Shown here: positions 1 to 8,829 of the stretch, piece after piece
Layout: the number at the start of each line of letters is the position of its first letter
How positions within the stretch are numbered: position 1 is the stretch's first letter
Origin: Pseudomonadota bacterium
GTDB taxonomy: Bacteria; Pseudomonadota; Gammaproteobacteria; UBA5335
Direction: 5' to 3'
Length of the DNA stretch: 8,862 nucleotides
NCBI GenBank assembly: GCA_021783685.1
Contig: JAJXTQ010000057.1
Span: forward strand, 1-8,862
The notes under the pieces: generated by a model
The model's input: the letters and a program-made list of their open reading frames with translations, nothing else
Databases searched by the model: none
What the model was told of the DNA's origin: nothing
Translations under genes and position numbers: made by a program

Positions 1-36
1 CTTGATCTTGACGCGGATTTCCTTGGTGCTGGGCAT
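1..36 (-). CDS. atpG: ATP synthase F1 gamma subunit, N-terminal fragment (cut by window edge)
   Basis: Only the first 12 codons are present, reading MPSTKEIRVKIK, which fits the start of the gamma subunit (usually M-x-x-x-KEIRxKIKS). Gamma is the central rotor shaft that couples c-ring rotation to catalysis in the alpha/beta hexamer. A good Shine-Dalgarno (GAGAAGG on the minus strand, 44-50) lies seven bases before the ATG, which supports this start. The gap after the atpA stop is 43 bases, and the position right behind atpA is the standard operon order. The rest of the gene lies beyond the left edge. The call rests mostly on position plus this short match. Confidence 0.9.
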   Translation of the reverse strand, partial: MPSTKEIRVKIK

Positions 37-79
37 CGGGAAGCCTTCTCTTGATTACGCTGTCAGGTCGTCCCGTGGA

Positions 80-1621
<1,542 letters not shown>

Positions 1622-1643
1622 CGAACCACTCCGGATTGGAATA

Positions 1644-2180
1644 TCACGCGGTCAACTGAATGCGCAGGCCGTCCAGACGGGCGCGCACCGAGTTGTCCAT
1701 CACCCGATCGCCGACGGTGACCCGCACGCCACCGATGAGGCGCGAGTCGACCCGGACTTCAGGCTTGAGTTGAAAGGGAAACTTCTTGGCCAGCGCGCCC
1801 ACGAGACCGTCGACCTGCGCCGGCTCCATCGGGTACGCGCTTTCGATCAGGCAATCCGCGATGCCGTCCGCTTCGTTCTTGCGGCTGCGGACCTGCGCGG
1901 CGATCTCCGGCAGCGCGACCACCCGATCGTTTTCAACGGCGATGCGGAGCAGGCCCGCGACCGTCTCGGGCAGCTGCGTTCCGGTCAGGCCGGCGATGAG
2001 GTCGATCCGCTGCTGCGGCGTGAGCCGGGGATCGCCCAGCGCCTCCGCCACGTCCGGCTGCGAAGCGACCTCCGCCAGCGCATCGAGGGCCGGCAGCCAT
2101 TCCGCGGTTTTTCCCTGGGCTTGCGCCGCCTCGAAGAACGCTTCGGCGTAGGGACGTGCGATCGTGGAAAGTTCGGCCAT
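1644..2180 (-). CDS. atpH: ATP synthase F1 delta subunit
   Basis: The 178-residue protein matches the size of the bacterial delta subunit (177 in E. coli). Delta sits on top of F1 and joins the alpha3beta3 head to the b-subunit peripheral stalk. The N-terminal helical domain opens with a typical delta motif ([15 protein letters not shown], 5-19). The C-terminal part carries the conserved [20 protein letters not shown] segment followed by [12 protein letters not shown] near the end. The start lies 3 bases after the atpF stop, with no clear Shine-Dalgarno upstream, so translation is probably coupled to atpF. The gene is intact and in its standard position between atpF and atpA. Confidence 0.98.
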   Translation of the reverse strand: MAELSTIARPYAEAFFEAAQAQGKTAEWLPALDALAEVASQPDVAEALGDPRLTPQQRIDLIAGLTGTQLPETVAGLLRIAVENDRVVALPEIAAQVRSRKNEADGIADCLIESAYPMEPAQVDGLVGALAKKFPFQLKPEVRVDSRLIGGVRVTVGDRVMDNSVRARLDGLRIQLTA

Positions 2181-2183
2181 GGC

Positions 2184-2654
2184 TTAGAGCTGCTGCTGAA
2201 GTTGCTCAAGCAGCGCCGCGTGCGTCCGCGCGTCGACTTCCCGCTTGAGAATCTGCTCCGCGGCGGCGACCACCAGAACGGCCACCTGGTCGCGCAGTTC
2301 GGTGCGCGCACGCACAAGCTGCTGCTGGGCCTCGGACTTGGCCGCGGCGATGAGCCGCTCCGCCTCGACCTGCGCCTGCGCCTTGGCCGCCTCGACGATG
2401 GCCTGGGCGCGCTTCTCGGTGTCGATGATGATCAGCTGAGCCCGGGCCTTGGCGTCGGATTCGAGCTGGGTGATCTTGCGGGTCGCTTCGCTCAGGCTGC
2501 GCGTCCCCTCTTCGGCCGCGGCAAGGCCGTCGGCGATCTTCTGGCGACGCTCGTCGATTGCGCGAATGAGCGGCGGCCAGATGAACTTCATCGTGACCCA
2601 GCCCAGGATGATGAATACGATCGCCTGGACGATTAACGTTGCATTCAGATTCAT
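2184..2654 (-). CDS. atpF: ATP synthase Fo b subunit (peripheral stalk)
   Basis: The 156-residue protein has the same length as E. coli subunit b. It has one N-terminal membrane helix (about 5-24), then the conserved KFIWPPL turn (about 23-29). A long charged and Ala/Gln-rich helix (about 30-145) follows, typical of the dimeric right-handed coiled coil that holds F1 against rotation. The C-terminus (about 125-156) should bind delta. The start [14 protein letters not shown] is typical for betaproteobacterial b subunits. Only a modest GGGA (2661-2664) lies upstream, and the gene is separated from atpE by an 89-base gap containing two hairpins. The single b gene with no b' paralogue means a homodimeric stalk, as known for proteobacteria outside the photosynthetic lineages. 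Confidence 0.98.
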   Translation of the reverse strand: MNLNATLIVQAIVFIILGWVTMKFIWPPLIRAIDERRQKIADGLAAAEEGTRSLSEATRKITQLESDAKARAQLIIIDTEKRAQAIVEAAKAQAQVEAERLIAAAKSEAQQQLVRARTELRDQVAVLVVAAAEQILKREVDARTHAALLEQLQQQL

Positions 2655-2691
2655 GGCAAATCCCGTTTCGAACTACATGCCGGCAGGCTGG

Positions 2692-2711
2692 GCGGCGGAA
2701 GTGACCGCCGC
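2692..2711 (-). repeat. Perfect 7-bp inverted repeat (hairpin) between atpE and atpF
   Basis: Arms 2692-2698 and 2705-2711 are perfectly complementary (GCGGCGG / CCGCCGC) around a 6-base loop. As RNA on the minus strand this is a strong GC stem about 30-50 bases before the atpF start. It is the second of two hairpins in this gap. It has no U-run behind it, so it does not look like a full intrinsic terminator. A role in mRNA stability, processing or partial attenuation is inference only. Confidence 0.6.
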
Positions 2712-2726
2712 GGCGCCCGACATCAG

Positions 2727-2743
2727 CGGGTGGCGAGCACCCG
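2727..2743 (-). repeat. Perfect 6-bp hairpin abutting the atpE stop codon
   Basis: Arms 2727-2732 and 2738-2743 (CGGGTG / CACCCG) pair perfectly around a 5-base loop. The stem begins on the base immediately following the atpE TAA (2744-2746). There is no U-run, so simple rho-independent termination is unlikely. A hairpin tight against the end of the c-subunit gene could block 3' exonucleases and help keep atpE message abundant. This is an inference from position. Confidence 0.55.
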
Positions 2744-3046
<303 letters not shown>

Positions 3047-3904
3047 TCAATGCGAAGCGTGCGATTCCTGCGCCTGGCCGAGGTAGACGAGCGTCAGCAT
3101 CATGAAAATGAACGCCTGCAGAACGATGATCAGGCACTCGAACAGCGCCCAGACCGCGCCGCCGACGAGCTGCATGCCCATTCCCCACACGGTCGCCGTG
3201 CCGCCGAGCATCGCCAGCAGGAAAAACAGCAGTTCACCCGCATACATGTTGCCGTACAACCGCATGCCCATCGACAGCGTCTTGGAGAAGTATTCGATGA
3301 GGTTGAGACCGCAGTTGGCGATCGCCAGCGCGACCGCGCCGATCCAGGTGAGCGGATTGGCCGTCAGATGGACGCGGCCGAACGGCGCGACGAACAGGTC
3401 GCGGACGAAGCCGCCCGGCCCCTTGATCTTGAATCCGTAATAGAACGAAAGAACCAGTACGCCGACCGACATGCCGAGCGGGACGTTGGCGTCGGCCGTC
3501 GGCACCGGGCGGAAATGGCCCGCGCCGAGCGCGCCCGCCAGGCGGGGGATCGCGTCAACCGGCAAGACGTCGAGCGCGTTCATTACCGTGCCCCAGCAGA
3601 ACACGGTGAGCGCCAGCGGCGCGGCGTAGCGGCGGTCGCCGGGCACCAGCGCCTTGGCGGACTCGTCGACCATTTCGACCAGCATCTCGACGAAGGCCTG
3701 CATGCGGCCGGGGATGCCCGAGGTGACGCGGCCCGCGACGACGCGCAGGCTGATGAGCGTGATCGCGGCGGTGATCAGCGAAACGCTGATGGTGTCGAGG
3801 TTGTATACGGACGGATCGAAAAGCCCGTGCTGCGTCCCTGTCGCCAGGTAGTGCAGGTGGTGCGAGATGTATTCGGTTCCGGTAACCGCGCCGTCGGTAG
3901 CCAT
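3047..3904 (-). CDS. atpB: ATP synthase Fo a subunit (proton channel stator)
   Basis: The protein has 285 residues, slightly longer than E. coli subunit a (271). It forms the two half-channels next to the c-ring in the membrane. Hydrophobic segments lie near 41-58, 94-118, 141-160, 183-240 (helix pair) and 246-276. The essential arginine is R215 in SMGMRLYGNMYAGEL (211-225), equivalent to E. coli R210. E224 corresponds to E. coli E219. In the last helix (VWALFECLIIVLQAF, 251-265) a Glu (E256) stands where E. coli has H245. The loop between these two residues is six residues longer than in E. coli. The ATG lies 49 bases after atpI and has only a weak Shine-Dalgarno. The N-terminus (TGTEYISHHLHYL, 8-20) fits betaproteobacterial a subunits, supporting this start. 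Confidence 0.98.
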   Translation of the reverse strand: MATDGAVTGTEYISHHLHYLATGTQHGLFDPSVYNLDTISVSLITAAITLISLRVVAGRVTSGIPGRMQAFVEMLVEMVDESAKALVPGDRRYAAPLALTVFCWGTVMNALDVLPVDAIPRLAGALGAGHFRPVPTADANVPLGMSVGVLVLSFYYGFKIKGPGGFVRDLFVAPFGRVHLTANPLTWIGAVALAIANCGLNLIEYFSKTLSMGMRLYGNMYAGELLFFLLAMLGGTATVWGMGMQLVGGAVWALFECLIIVLQAFIFMMLTLVYLGQAQESHASH

Positions 3905-3953
3905 CGGTATGTCTTATTGCGTCTTTTTCCGTTGCTGTCGCCGGGTGCGCAAT

Positions 3954-4325
3954 TCAGCGCCGCCAGGCCATGGCAAAGGGTTGTGCCAACAAAACGGCGC
4001 AGACCGATCCGATCAGCGCCGGCCAATTTACGTGTTTCACGCTCCAGACGATCAGCACCAGGATGCCGCCCGTCAGCGCGATCTTGGCGAATTCGCCAAG
4101 CAATAAAAGGAGAAGGCTTCCGAACGCCGCCGATGCGCCGCTCTCCGGCTTCGCTTTCCGCAGCACCCCCCAAAGCGCCATGTTCCCCGCGAACACGGCA
4201 TTGGGCACCACGCAGGCCGCCCCGCCGAGCATCGCGCCGAACGCCGCATGGCGCCCACCCAGCAGACCCGCGACGAGCGCGGCGCACATGGCGACCCCGA
4301 ATTGCACTGCGACGACCCGGAACAT
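3954..4325 (-). CDS. atpI: ATP synthase assembly protein I
   Basis: This 123-residue membrane protein has about four hydrophobic segments (about 3-23, 27-50, 66-90 and 95-120). It fits the AtpI family in sequence pattern: LLGGxxAAFGAMLGGAACVVPNAVFA (21-46), then a GEFAKIALT block (77-85) before the third segment. It is the first gene of the atp operon, directly before atpB. AtpI proteins are known to help assemble or stabilise the c-ring and are not part of the mature enzyme. An in-frame TAG lies nine bases before the ATG (three codons between), so this is the only upstream ATG start possible. The Shine-Dalgarno is ambiguous: GGAA copies within a direct repeat lie very close to, and about 12 bases from, the ATG. 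Confidence 0.93.
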   Translation of the reverse strand: MFRVVAVQFGVAMCAALVAGLLGGRHAAFGAMLGGAACVVPNAVFAGNMALWGVLRKAKPESGASAAFGSLLLLLLGEFAKIALTGGILVLIVWSVKHVNWPALIGSVCAVLLAQPFAMAWRR

Positions 4326-4326
4326 A

Positions 4327-4347
4327 TTCCGGCGCTACTTCCGGCGC
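4327..4347 (-). repeat. 9-bp direct repeat in the atpI leader
   Basis: The 9-mer GCGCCGGAA (minus strand) occurs twice, at 4339-4347 and 4327-4335, separated by three bases, right in front of the atpI ATG. Each copy contains a GGAA that could act as a weak Shine-Dalgarno. The repeat may be chance or a small local duplication. Confidence 0.5.
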
Positions 4348-4399
4348 GCAACTTGCCTGCACGCAGCCGAAAGCGACCGCCCCCCTCCAAAACCCGCGG

Positions 4400-4429
4400 A
4401 TTCTACTTTGCCGTACGGAATTGGGTCAA
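4400..4429 (-). promoter_or_regulatory. Predicted sigma70-type promoter of the atp operon
   Basis: On the minus strand TTGACC (4424-4429) matches the -35 consensus at 5 of 6 bases and TAGAAT (4400-4405) matches the -10 at 5 of 6, with an 18-base spacer. It lies between parB and atpI and points toward atpI. A start near 4393 would give a leader of roughly 68 bases. The spacer holds the 8-bp palindrome CCGTACGG (4411-4418). Among the gene gaps in the window this is the most convincing promoter. Confidence 0.7.
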
Positions 4430-4475
4430 GTTCTATCCAAACTTGTGGCGGCTTGTCCGGTCCGGGCGCCGGCAA

Positions 4476-4492
4476 CGTCGGGAATCCCGACG
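4476..4492 (-). terminator. Hairpin behind parB, terminator-like without U-run
   Basis: Arms CGTCGGG (4476-4482) and CCCGACG (4486-4492) pair perfectly over seven bases around a 3-base loop, one base after the parB stop. Downstream on the minus strand comes TTGCC and not a U-run. It may mark the 3' end of the par transcript, stabilise it, or be part of a rho-dependent end. An atp promoter just downstream makes a transcript boundary here plausible. Confidence 0.45.
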
Positions 4493-4493
4493 C

Positions 4494-5357
4494 TCAGTCC
4501 TCGCCGGCGTCTCCGCGCAGCGCGTCGATCAAGCCCTGCAGCTGATCGAGATCGCCGTAGTCGATGACCAGGCGCCCCGCTCCGCCGCGACCGGCATGGA
4601 TCCGCACCTGCGTCGCGAGGATGTCCGACAGCTCTTCCTCCAGCCGTAGCAGGTCGCGGTCGCGCGCCGGCCCGGCCTTGCGCTGCGCCGGCGGCGCCGA
4701 CGCCCGGCGGACGAGTTGCTCGGCTTGCCGTACGGAATAGCCGCGCGCGGCGATTTCATGGCCGAGGCGGATCTGCATTGCCGGGTCGACCGCGAGCAAG
4801 GCGCGCGCGTGGCCCATGTCGAGGATGCCCGCCATGAGCTGGTCCTGCACCGGCTGCGCGAGCTGCAGCAGGCGCAACAGGTTGGTGGTGGCGCTGCGCG
4901 AGCGGCCGATCGCCTCCGCCGCCTGTTCGTGGGTGAAGGAGAATTCGGCGACCAGGCGCTGGACGCCCTGCGCCTCTTCCAGCGGATTGAGGTCTTCCCG
5001 CTGGATGTTCTCGATCAGCGCCATCGCCAGCGCCGCTTCGTCGGGCACCGGCTTGATCAGCACCGGCACTTCGGTCAGGCCCGCGATCTGGGACGCGCGG
5101 TAGCGGCGCTCGCCGGCGATGATCTCGTAGCGGTCGCCGTCAACCGGTCGGACCAGGATGGGCTGGATCACCCCCTGGCGGCGGATCGACTCCGCGAGTT
5201 CCGCCAGCGCCTCCGGCTGCATGTGGGTACGGGGCTGGTACTTCCCGGGCTGCAGGCGCGCGACCGGCAGGGTCTGCGGTGCCCCGGCGGGCGCTTCGAT
5301 GGGTTCCGCGCCGAGCAGCGCATCGAGGCCGCGGCCCAATCCTTTGGTACGTTTCAT
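4494..5357 (-). CDS. parB: Chromosome partitioning protein ParB (Spo0J family)
   Basis: The 287-residue protein binds parS near the origin, spreads as a CTP-dependent clamp, and stimulates ParA. The N-terminus KGLGRGLDALLG (5-16) is the conserved ParA-interaction region. The ParB/CTPase domain (about 28-120) includes the LQPGKYQPR stretch (35-43), the GERRYRAS box (82-89) and ENIQRED (116-122), which are the known CTP-binding motifs. A helix-turn-helix (about 142-165, THEQAAEAIGRSRSATTNLL) recognises parS. A variable linker (about 215-245) leads to the C-terminal dimerisation domain (about 250-282). The ATG lies 4 bases after the parA stop without a clear Shine-Dalgarno, so translation is probably coupled to parA. 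The gene is intact. Confidence 0.98.
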   Translation of the reverse strand: MKRTKGLGRGLDALLGAEPIEAPAGAPQTLPVARLQPGKYQPRTHMQPEALAELAESIRRQGVIQPILVRPVDGDRYEIIAGERRYRASQIAGLTEVPVLIKPVPDEAALAMALIENIQREDLNPLEEAQGVQRLVAEFSFTHEQAAEAIGRSRSATTNLLRLLQLAQPVQDQLMAGILDMGHARALLAVDPAMQIRLGHEIAARGYSVRQAEQLVRRASAPPAQRKAGPARDRDLLRLEEELSDILATQVRIHAGRGGAGRLVIDYGDLDQLQGLIDALRGDAGED

Positions 5358-5361
5358 GGCA

Positions 5362-6132
5362 TCAGAGTGTTTTTACGCGTTCGACCATCTCGGCCCCGAA
5401 CTCGACGTACGCCGTGGCGCCGCGCGACGCCCGGTCGTAGACCACGCCCGGCGTGCCATAGCTCGGCGCCTCCGCCAGGCGGACGTTGCGGGGAATGACG
5501 GTGCGGAACACCTTGTCGCCGAAGTGCGATTCGAGCTGCTCGGAAACCTGCTGCTGCAGCGTGATGCGCGGGTCGAACATCACGCGCAGCAACCCGATGA
5601 TCTTGAGCGCGGGATTGAGGTTGGCATGGACGCGCTTGATGGTGTTGACCAGGTCGGTCAGCCCCTCGAGCGCAAAATATTCGCACTGCATCGGAATCAC
5701 GACCCCATGGGCCGAACACAGGCCATTGAGGGTCAGCAGCGACAACGACGGCGGGCAGTCGATGAGGACGAAATCGTATTCGGCCTCGACCGCGCGCAGC
5801 GCATCGCGCAGGCGCGCTTCGCGCTGCGGCAGATCGACGAGTTCCACCTCGGCGCCCGCCAGTTCGCGATTGGCGCCCAGCACGTCATACCCGCCGCGCT
5901 GCGAGCGCGCGCGGGTGCCGGCGACGTCGGCCGCGCCGATCAGAACCTGATAGACGGACGACTCGAGCGACCGCTTGTCGACGCCGCTGCCCATCGTTGC
6001 ATTGCCCTGCGGGTCGAGGTCGACCAGCAGCACGCGCTGCCCGTGCACCGCCAGGCCCGCGGCCAGATTGACGGCCGTCGTCGTCTTGCCGACGCCACCC
6101 TTTTGATTTGCAATGCAAAAAACCTTGGCCAA
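5362..6132 (-). CDS. parA: Chromosome partitioning ATPase ParA (Soj family), TTG start
   Basis: The 256-residue protein is a small chromosomal ParA, lacking the extra N-terminal DNA-binding domain of some plasmid ParAs. It binds DNA non-specifically as an ATP dimer and is released by ParB, which moves origins apart. Seen motifs are the deviant Walker A KGGVGKTT (11-18, with signature K11 and catalytic K16), the A' motif LLVDLDPQGN (35-44) and the Walker B-like FVLIDCPPS (121-129). The start is TTG: the frame upstream has no ATG or GTG before the rsmG stop. AGGAAA lies four bases in front of the TTG, and the product MAKVFCIANQ matches the family's usual beginning. The gap from rsmG is 18 bases. 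Confidence 0.97.
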   Translation of the reverse strand: MAKVFCIANQKGGVGKTTTAVNLAAGLAVHGQRVLLVDLDPQGNATMGSGVDKRSLESSVYQVLIGAADVAGTRARSQRGGYDVLGANRELAGAEVELVDLPQREARLRDALRAVEAEYDFVLIDCPPSLSLLTLNGLCSAHGVVIPMQCEYFALEGLTDLVNTIKRVHANLNPALKIIGLLRVMFDPRITLQQQVSEQLESHFGDKVFRTVIPRNVRLAEAPSYGTPGVVYDRASRGATAYVEFGAEMVERVKTL

Positions 6133-6136
6133 ACGA

Positions 6137-6142
6137 TTTCCT
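6137..6142 (-). promoter_or_regulatory. Ribosome binding site supporting the TTG start of parA
   Basis: AGGAAA on the minus strand, with TCGT between it and the TTG codon. It decides the start: no ATG or GTG exists in frame between the rsmG stop and this TTG, and the next residues already belong to the conserved first beta-strand before Walker A. Confidence 0.7.
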
Positions 6143-6150
6143 GGATCAGA

Positions 6151-6861
6151 TTATGGTTTTTCCGCGCCATCGGGCCGCATCAGGACCAGGTGGCGTTGTT
6201 CGGCGAGCCGGGGAACGCGGAGTGTAACCGTCCGCAGGACGCGGATATCGGCAGGCAGCTCGGCAAGCTCCTGTTCCGGGTACTTCCCTTTCATCGCCGC
6301 CCAGGTTCCGCCGGGGCGCAGGAGACCGCGGGAGCAATCGACGAAGTCGCGCAGCGAGGCAAACGCCCGCGACACCACCAGATCCTGCGACGGGATGTTG
6401 GCATTGTCCCGCACGCCCAGCCGCGCGTGGCGCACCTGGACATTGGCCAGTCCCAGTTCCATGCGCACCTGGTGCAGGAAGGCGCATTTCTTTTCGACGG
6501 CGTCGACCAGCGTGCACTGCCACGCCGGCCGGACGATGGCGAGCGGAATGCCGGGCAGGCCGCCGCCGGCGCCGACGTCGAGCACGTGCAGCGGCTCCGG
6601 GTAGCCGAGTTCGTCCAGCGGGGCGACGATGGCCAGGCTGTCGAGGATGTGATGACTGAGCGCCTCGTCTTCGGAGCGGATCGCCGTGAGGTTGTGCACC
6701 CGGGTCCAGCGGCGCAGCAACGCCACGTAGCGCAGCAGGCTTGCGCCCTGCGCTGCGGTCACGGCGAGCCCGAGTTCCGCCCGCGCCAGGTCCGCCAGCG
6801 CCAGGGCGGCGGCGGACTCGGGGCCCGTCGGCACCGGCTGCGGCGCCTGCGCCGCGTTCAT
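6151..6861 (-). CDS. rsmG: 16S rRNA (guanine-N7) methyltransferase RsmG
   Basis: The 236-residue protein is a class I SAM-dependent methyltransferase that makes m7G at position 527 (E. coli numbering) of 16S rRNA. E. coli RsmG has 207 residues; the extra length is an Ala/Pro-rich N-terminus (about 1-25), also common in related bacteria. The family segment [12 protein letters not shown] (51-62) is followed by HILDSLAIV (71-79). The SAM loop is [16 protein letters not shown] (94-109), the second acidic motif is LVDAVEKK (118-125), and VVSRAFA (162-168) and AMKGK (189-193) are also typical. The ATG overlaps the mnmG stop as ATGA, which supports this start and implies translational coupling. The old name is gidB. 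Confidence 0.97.
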   Translation of the reverse strand: MNAAQAPQPVPTGPESAAALALADLARAELGLAVTAAQGASLLRYVALLRRWTRVHNLTAIRSEDEALSHHILDSLAIVAPLDELGYPEPLHVLDVGAGGGLPGIPLAIVRPAWQCTLVDAVEKKCAFLHQVRMELGLANVQVRHARLGVRDNANIPSQDLVVSRAFASLRDFVDCSRGLLRPGGTWAAMKGKYPEQELAELPADIRVLRTVTLRVPRLAEQRHLVLMRPDGAEKP

Positions 6862-8792
6862 GGCGCCTCGGACCGCGCCGGCACGCGGCTCGCGCGCTTG
6901 AGAAAGACCAGCAGCAAGGAAATCGCCACCGGCGTGACGCCGGAAATCCGGCTGGCCTGGCCCACCGTCTCCGGGCGCTGCTGCTGCAGCTTCTGCCGGA
7001 CCTCGATCGACAGGCCGCGGACCGTTTCGTAATCGAAGTCGGGCGGGATCCGCGTCGTCTCGTGGTGTTCCCGGCGCGCGATCTCCACCTGCTGGCGGGC
7101 GATGTAGCCATCGTACTTCGCCGCCGTCTCGAGTTGCTGCACCACCACCGTTCCCAATTCCTCGGGCGGCGGCACCCAGGCGTCGCCCTCCCCCTCCTCC
7201 GTCCGCGGCCGCAGGGTCGCCAGCGCCGGATAGTCGACGCCGGGACGCTTGAGCAGGTCGTACAGGGTGTATTCGCGCTCCAGCGCCTTGCCGAAGACCT
7301 GCTGCGAGCGCACCGCATCCAGCACGCGCGGATTGACCCAGGTCGACCGCAGGCGCTCGAGTTCGCGCGCGATCCGGTCGCGCTTGGCGCAGAAGGCATT
7401 CCAGCGCTCGTCGCCGACGCAGCCCAGCTCGCGCCCGATTTCGGTCAGGCGCGCGTCGGCGTTGTCCTCGCGCAGGCTGAGGCGGTATTCCGCCCGGCTC
7501 GTGAACATCCGGTACGGCTCGGTCACGCCGCGGGTGGTCAGATCGTCGACCAGCACGCCGAGATACGCCTGATCCCGGCGCGGCGCCCACGGCGCCCGCC
7601 CGCTCGCGCGCAGCGCGGCGTTGATGCCCGCCAGCAGGCCCTGGGCCGCCGCTTCCTCGTACCCGGTGGAGCCGTTGATCTGGCCGGCGAAGAACAGGTT
7701 CGCGAGGGCCTTGCTCTCCAGGGACGCCGTCAGCCCCCGGGGGTCGTAGTAGTCGTACTCGATCGCGTATCCCGGGCGCAGCAGGTGCGCCTGCTCCAGA
7801 CCGCGGATCGAATGGACCATCGCGAGCTGCACATCGAACGGCAGGCTGGTGGAGATCCCGTTGGGGTAGATCTCGTGCGTCGCCAGTCCCTCGGGCTCGA
7901 GAAAGATCTGGTGCGAATCCTTGGCGGCGAAGCGGTGGATCTTGTCCTCGATCGACGGGCAGTATCGCGGCCCCACCCCTTCGATGACGCCCGAGTACAT
8001 CGGCGAGCGGTCCAGATTCTCCCGGATGAGCTCGTGCGTGCGGGCGTTGGTATAAGTGACCCAGCAGGGGCGCTGCTCCGGGTGCTCGGCGGCATCGCCG
8101 AGGAAGGAAAACACCGGCATGGGATCGCGGTCGCCCGGCTGCTCTTCCAGCACGGAGAAATCGATGGTCCGGCCATCGATCCGCGGCGGCGTTCCGGTCT
8201 TCAGGCGTCCCTGGGGCAGCCGGAGCTCGCGCAGCCGATCCGCCAGCCGGATCGACGGCGGATCGCCGGCCCGCCCGCCCGAATGCCGCTCCAGGCCGAT
8301 GTGGATCAGGCCGTTGAGAAAGGTGCCGGTGGTCAACACGACCGTCCGGGCGCGATAGCGGATTCCGGCCTGGGTGATCGCGCCCACGACCTGGTCGCCC
8401 TCCACCAGCAGGTCGTCGACGGCTTGCTGGAACAGCAGGAGGCCGGCCTGGTTTTCGAGGCGGCGGCGAATCGCGGCCTTGTAGAGCACGCGGTCCGCCT
8501 GCGCGCGCGTCGCCTGTACCGCCGGACCCTTGGATCGATTGAGGATGCGGAACTGGATTCCGGCTTCGTCGGTGGCGCGCGCCATGGCGCCGTCGAGCGC
8601 ATCGAGTTCCTTGACCAGGTGTCCCTTGCCGATTCCGCCGATCGACGGATTGCAGGACATCTGCCCCAGGGTCTCGATGTTATGCGTCAGCAGCAGCGTG
8701 CGCGCGCCCATGCGGGCGGCCGCCAGGGCCGCCTCCGTGCCGGCGTGACCGCCACCGATGACGAGAACATCGAACTGAGTGGGGTACTCCAT
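6858..8792 (-). CDS. mnmG: tRNA uridine-5-carboxymethylaminomethyl modification enzyme MnmG
   Basis: The 644-residue protein (E. coli 629) is the FAD-binding partner of the GTPase MnmE. Together they place the (carboxymethyl)aminomethyl group on U34 of certain tRNAs, using a methylene-folate carbon. The N-terminal FAD site is [12 protein letters not shown] (11-22). The conserved [15 protein letters not shown] (46-60) contains C47, and [12 protein letters not shown] (274-285) contains C278, equivalent to the catalytic-loop cysteine of the family. The second family signature is [18 protein letters not shown] (369-386). The C-terminal helical domain ends with the usual [19 protein letters not shown] (614-632), plus a short tail. 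AGG lies about six bases before the ATG, a modest Shine-Dalgarno. MnmE is not in this window. The old name is gidA. Confidence 0.99.
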   Translation of the reverse strand: MEYPTQFDVLVIGGGHAGTEAALAAARMGARTLLLTHNIETLGQMSCNPSIGGIGKGHLVKELDALDGAMARATDEAGIQFRILNRSKGPAVQATRAQADRVLYKAAIRRRLENQAGLLLFQQAVDDLLVEGDQVVGAITQAGIRYRARTVVLTTGTFLNGLIHIGLERHSGGRAGDPPSIRLADRLRELRLPQGRLKTGTPPRIDGRTIDFSVLEEQPGDRDPMPVFSFLGDAAEHPEQRPCWVTYTNARTHELIRENLDRSPMYSGVIEGVGPRYCPSIEDKIHRFAAKDSHQIFLEPEGLATHEIYPNGISTSLPFDVQLAMVHSIRGLEQAHLLRPGYAIEYDYYDPRGLTASLESKALANLFFAGQINGSTGYEEAAAQGLLAGINAALRASGRAPWAPRRDQAYLGVLVDDLTTRGVTEPYRMFTSRAEYRLSLREDNADARLTEIGRELGCVGDERWNAFCAKRDRIARELERLRSTWVNPRVLDAVRSQQVFGKALEREYTLYDLLKRPGVDYPALATLRPRTEEGEGDAWVPPPEELGTVVVQQLETAAKYDGYIARQQVEIARREHHETTRIPPDFDYETVRGLSIEVRQKLQQQRPETVGQASRISGVTPVAISLLLVFLKRASRVPARSEAP

Positions 8793-8806
8793 GCGCCGCC
8801 TGCTCT

Positions 8807-8829
8807 ATTTGCAAAATCCCGTCGCAAAT
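8807..8829. repeat. Inverted repeat upstream of mnmG
   Basis: The 6-bp arms ATTTGC (8807-8812) and GCAAAT (8824-8829) are separated by 11 bases, and lie 15-37 bases before the mnmG start. This AT-rich patch stands out from the GC-rich surroundings. It could be a small operator or part of a promoter, but I see no convincing -35/-10 pair in the 70 bases available, so the real promoter may lie beyond the right edge. Confidence 0.35.

Noticed and set aside
4033..4048. parS-like sequence TGTTTCACGCTCCAGA in atpI
   Set aside because: Only the first half fits the parS consensus (11 of 16 overall), it is not palindromic, and it lies within coding sequence.
6151..7590. Extended rsmG-frame reading into mnmG (479 residues)
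   Set aside because: The extra N-terminal part is Arg/Ala/Gly-rich shadow of mnmG. The ATG at 6861, overlapping the mnmG stop, gives the expected RsmG length and start.
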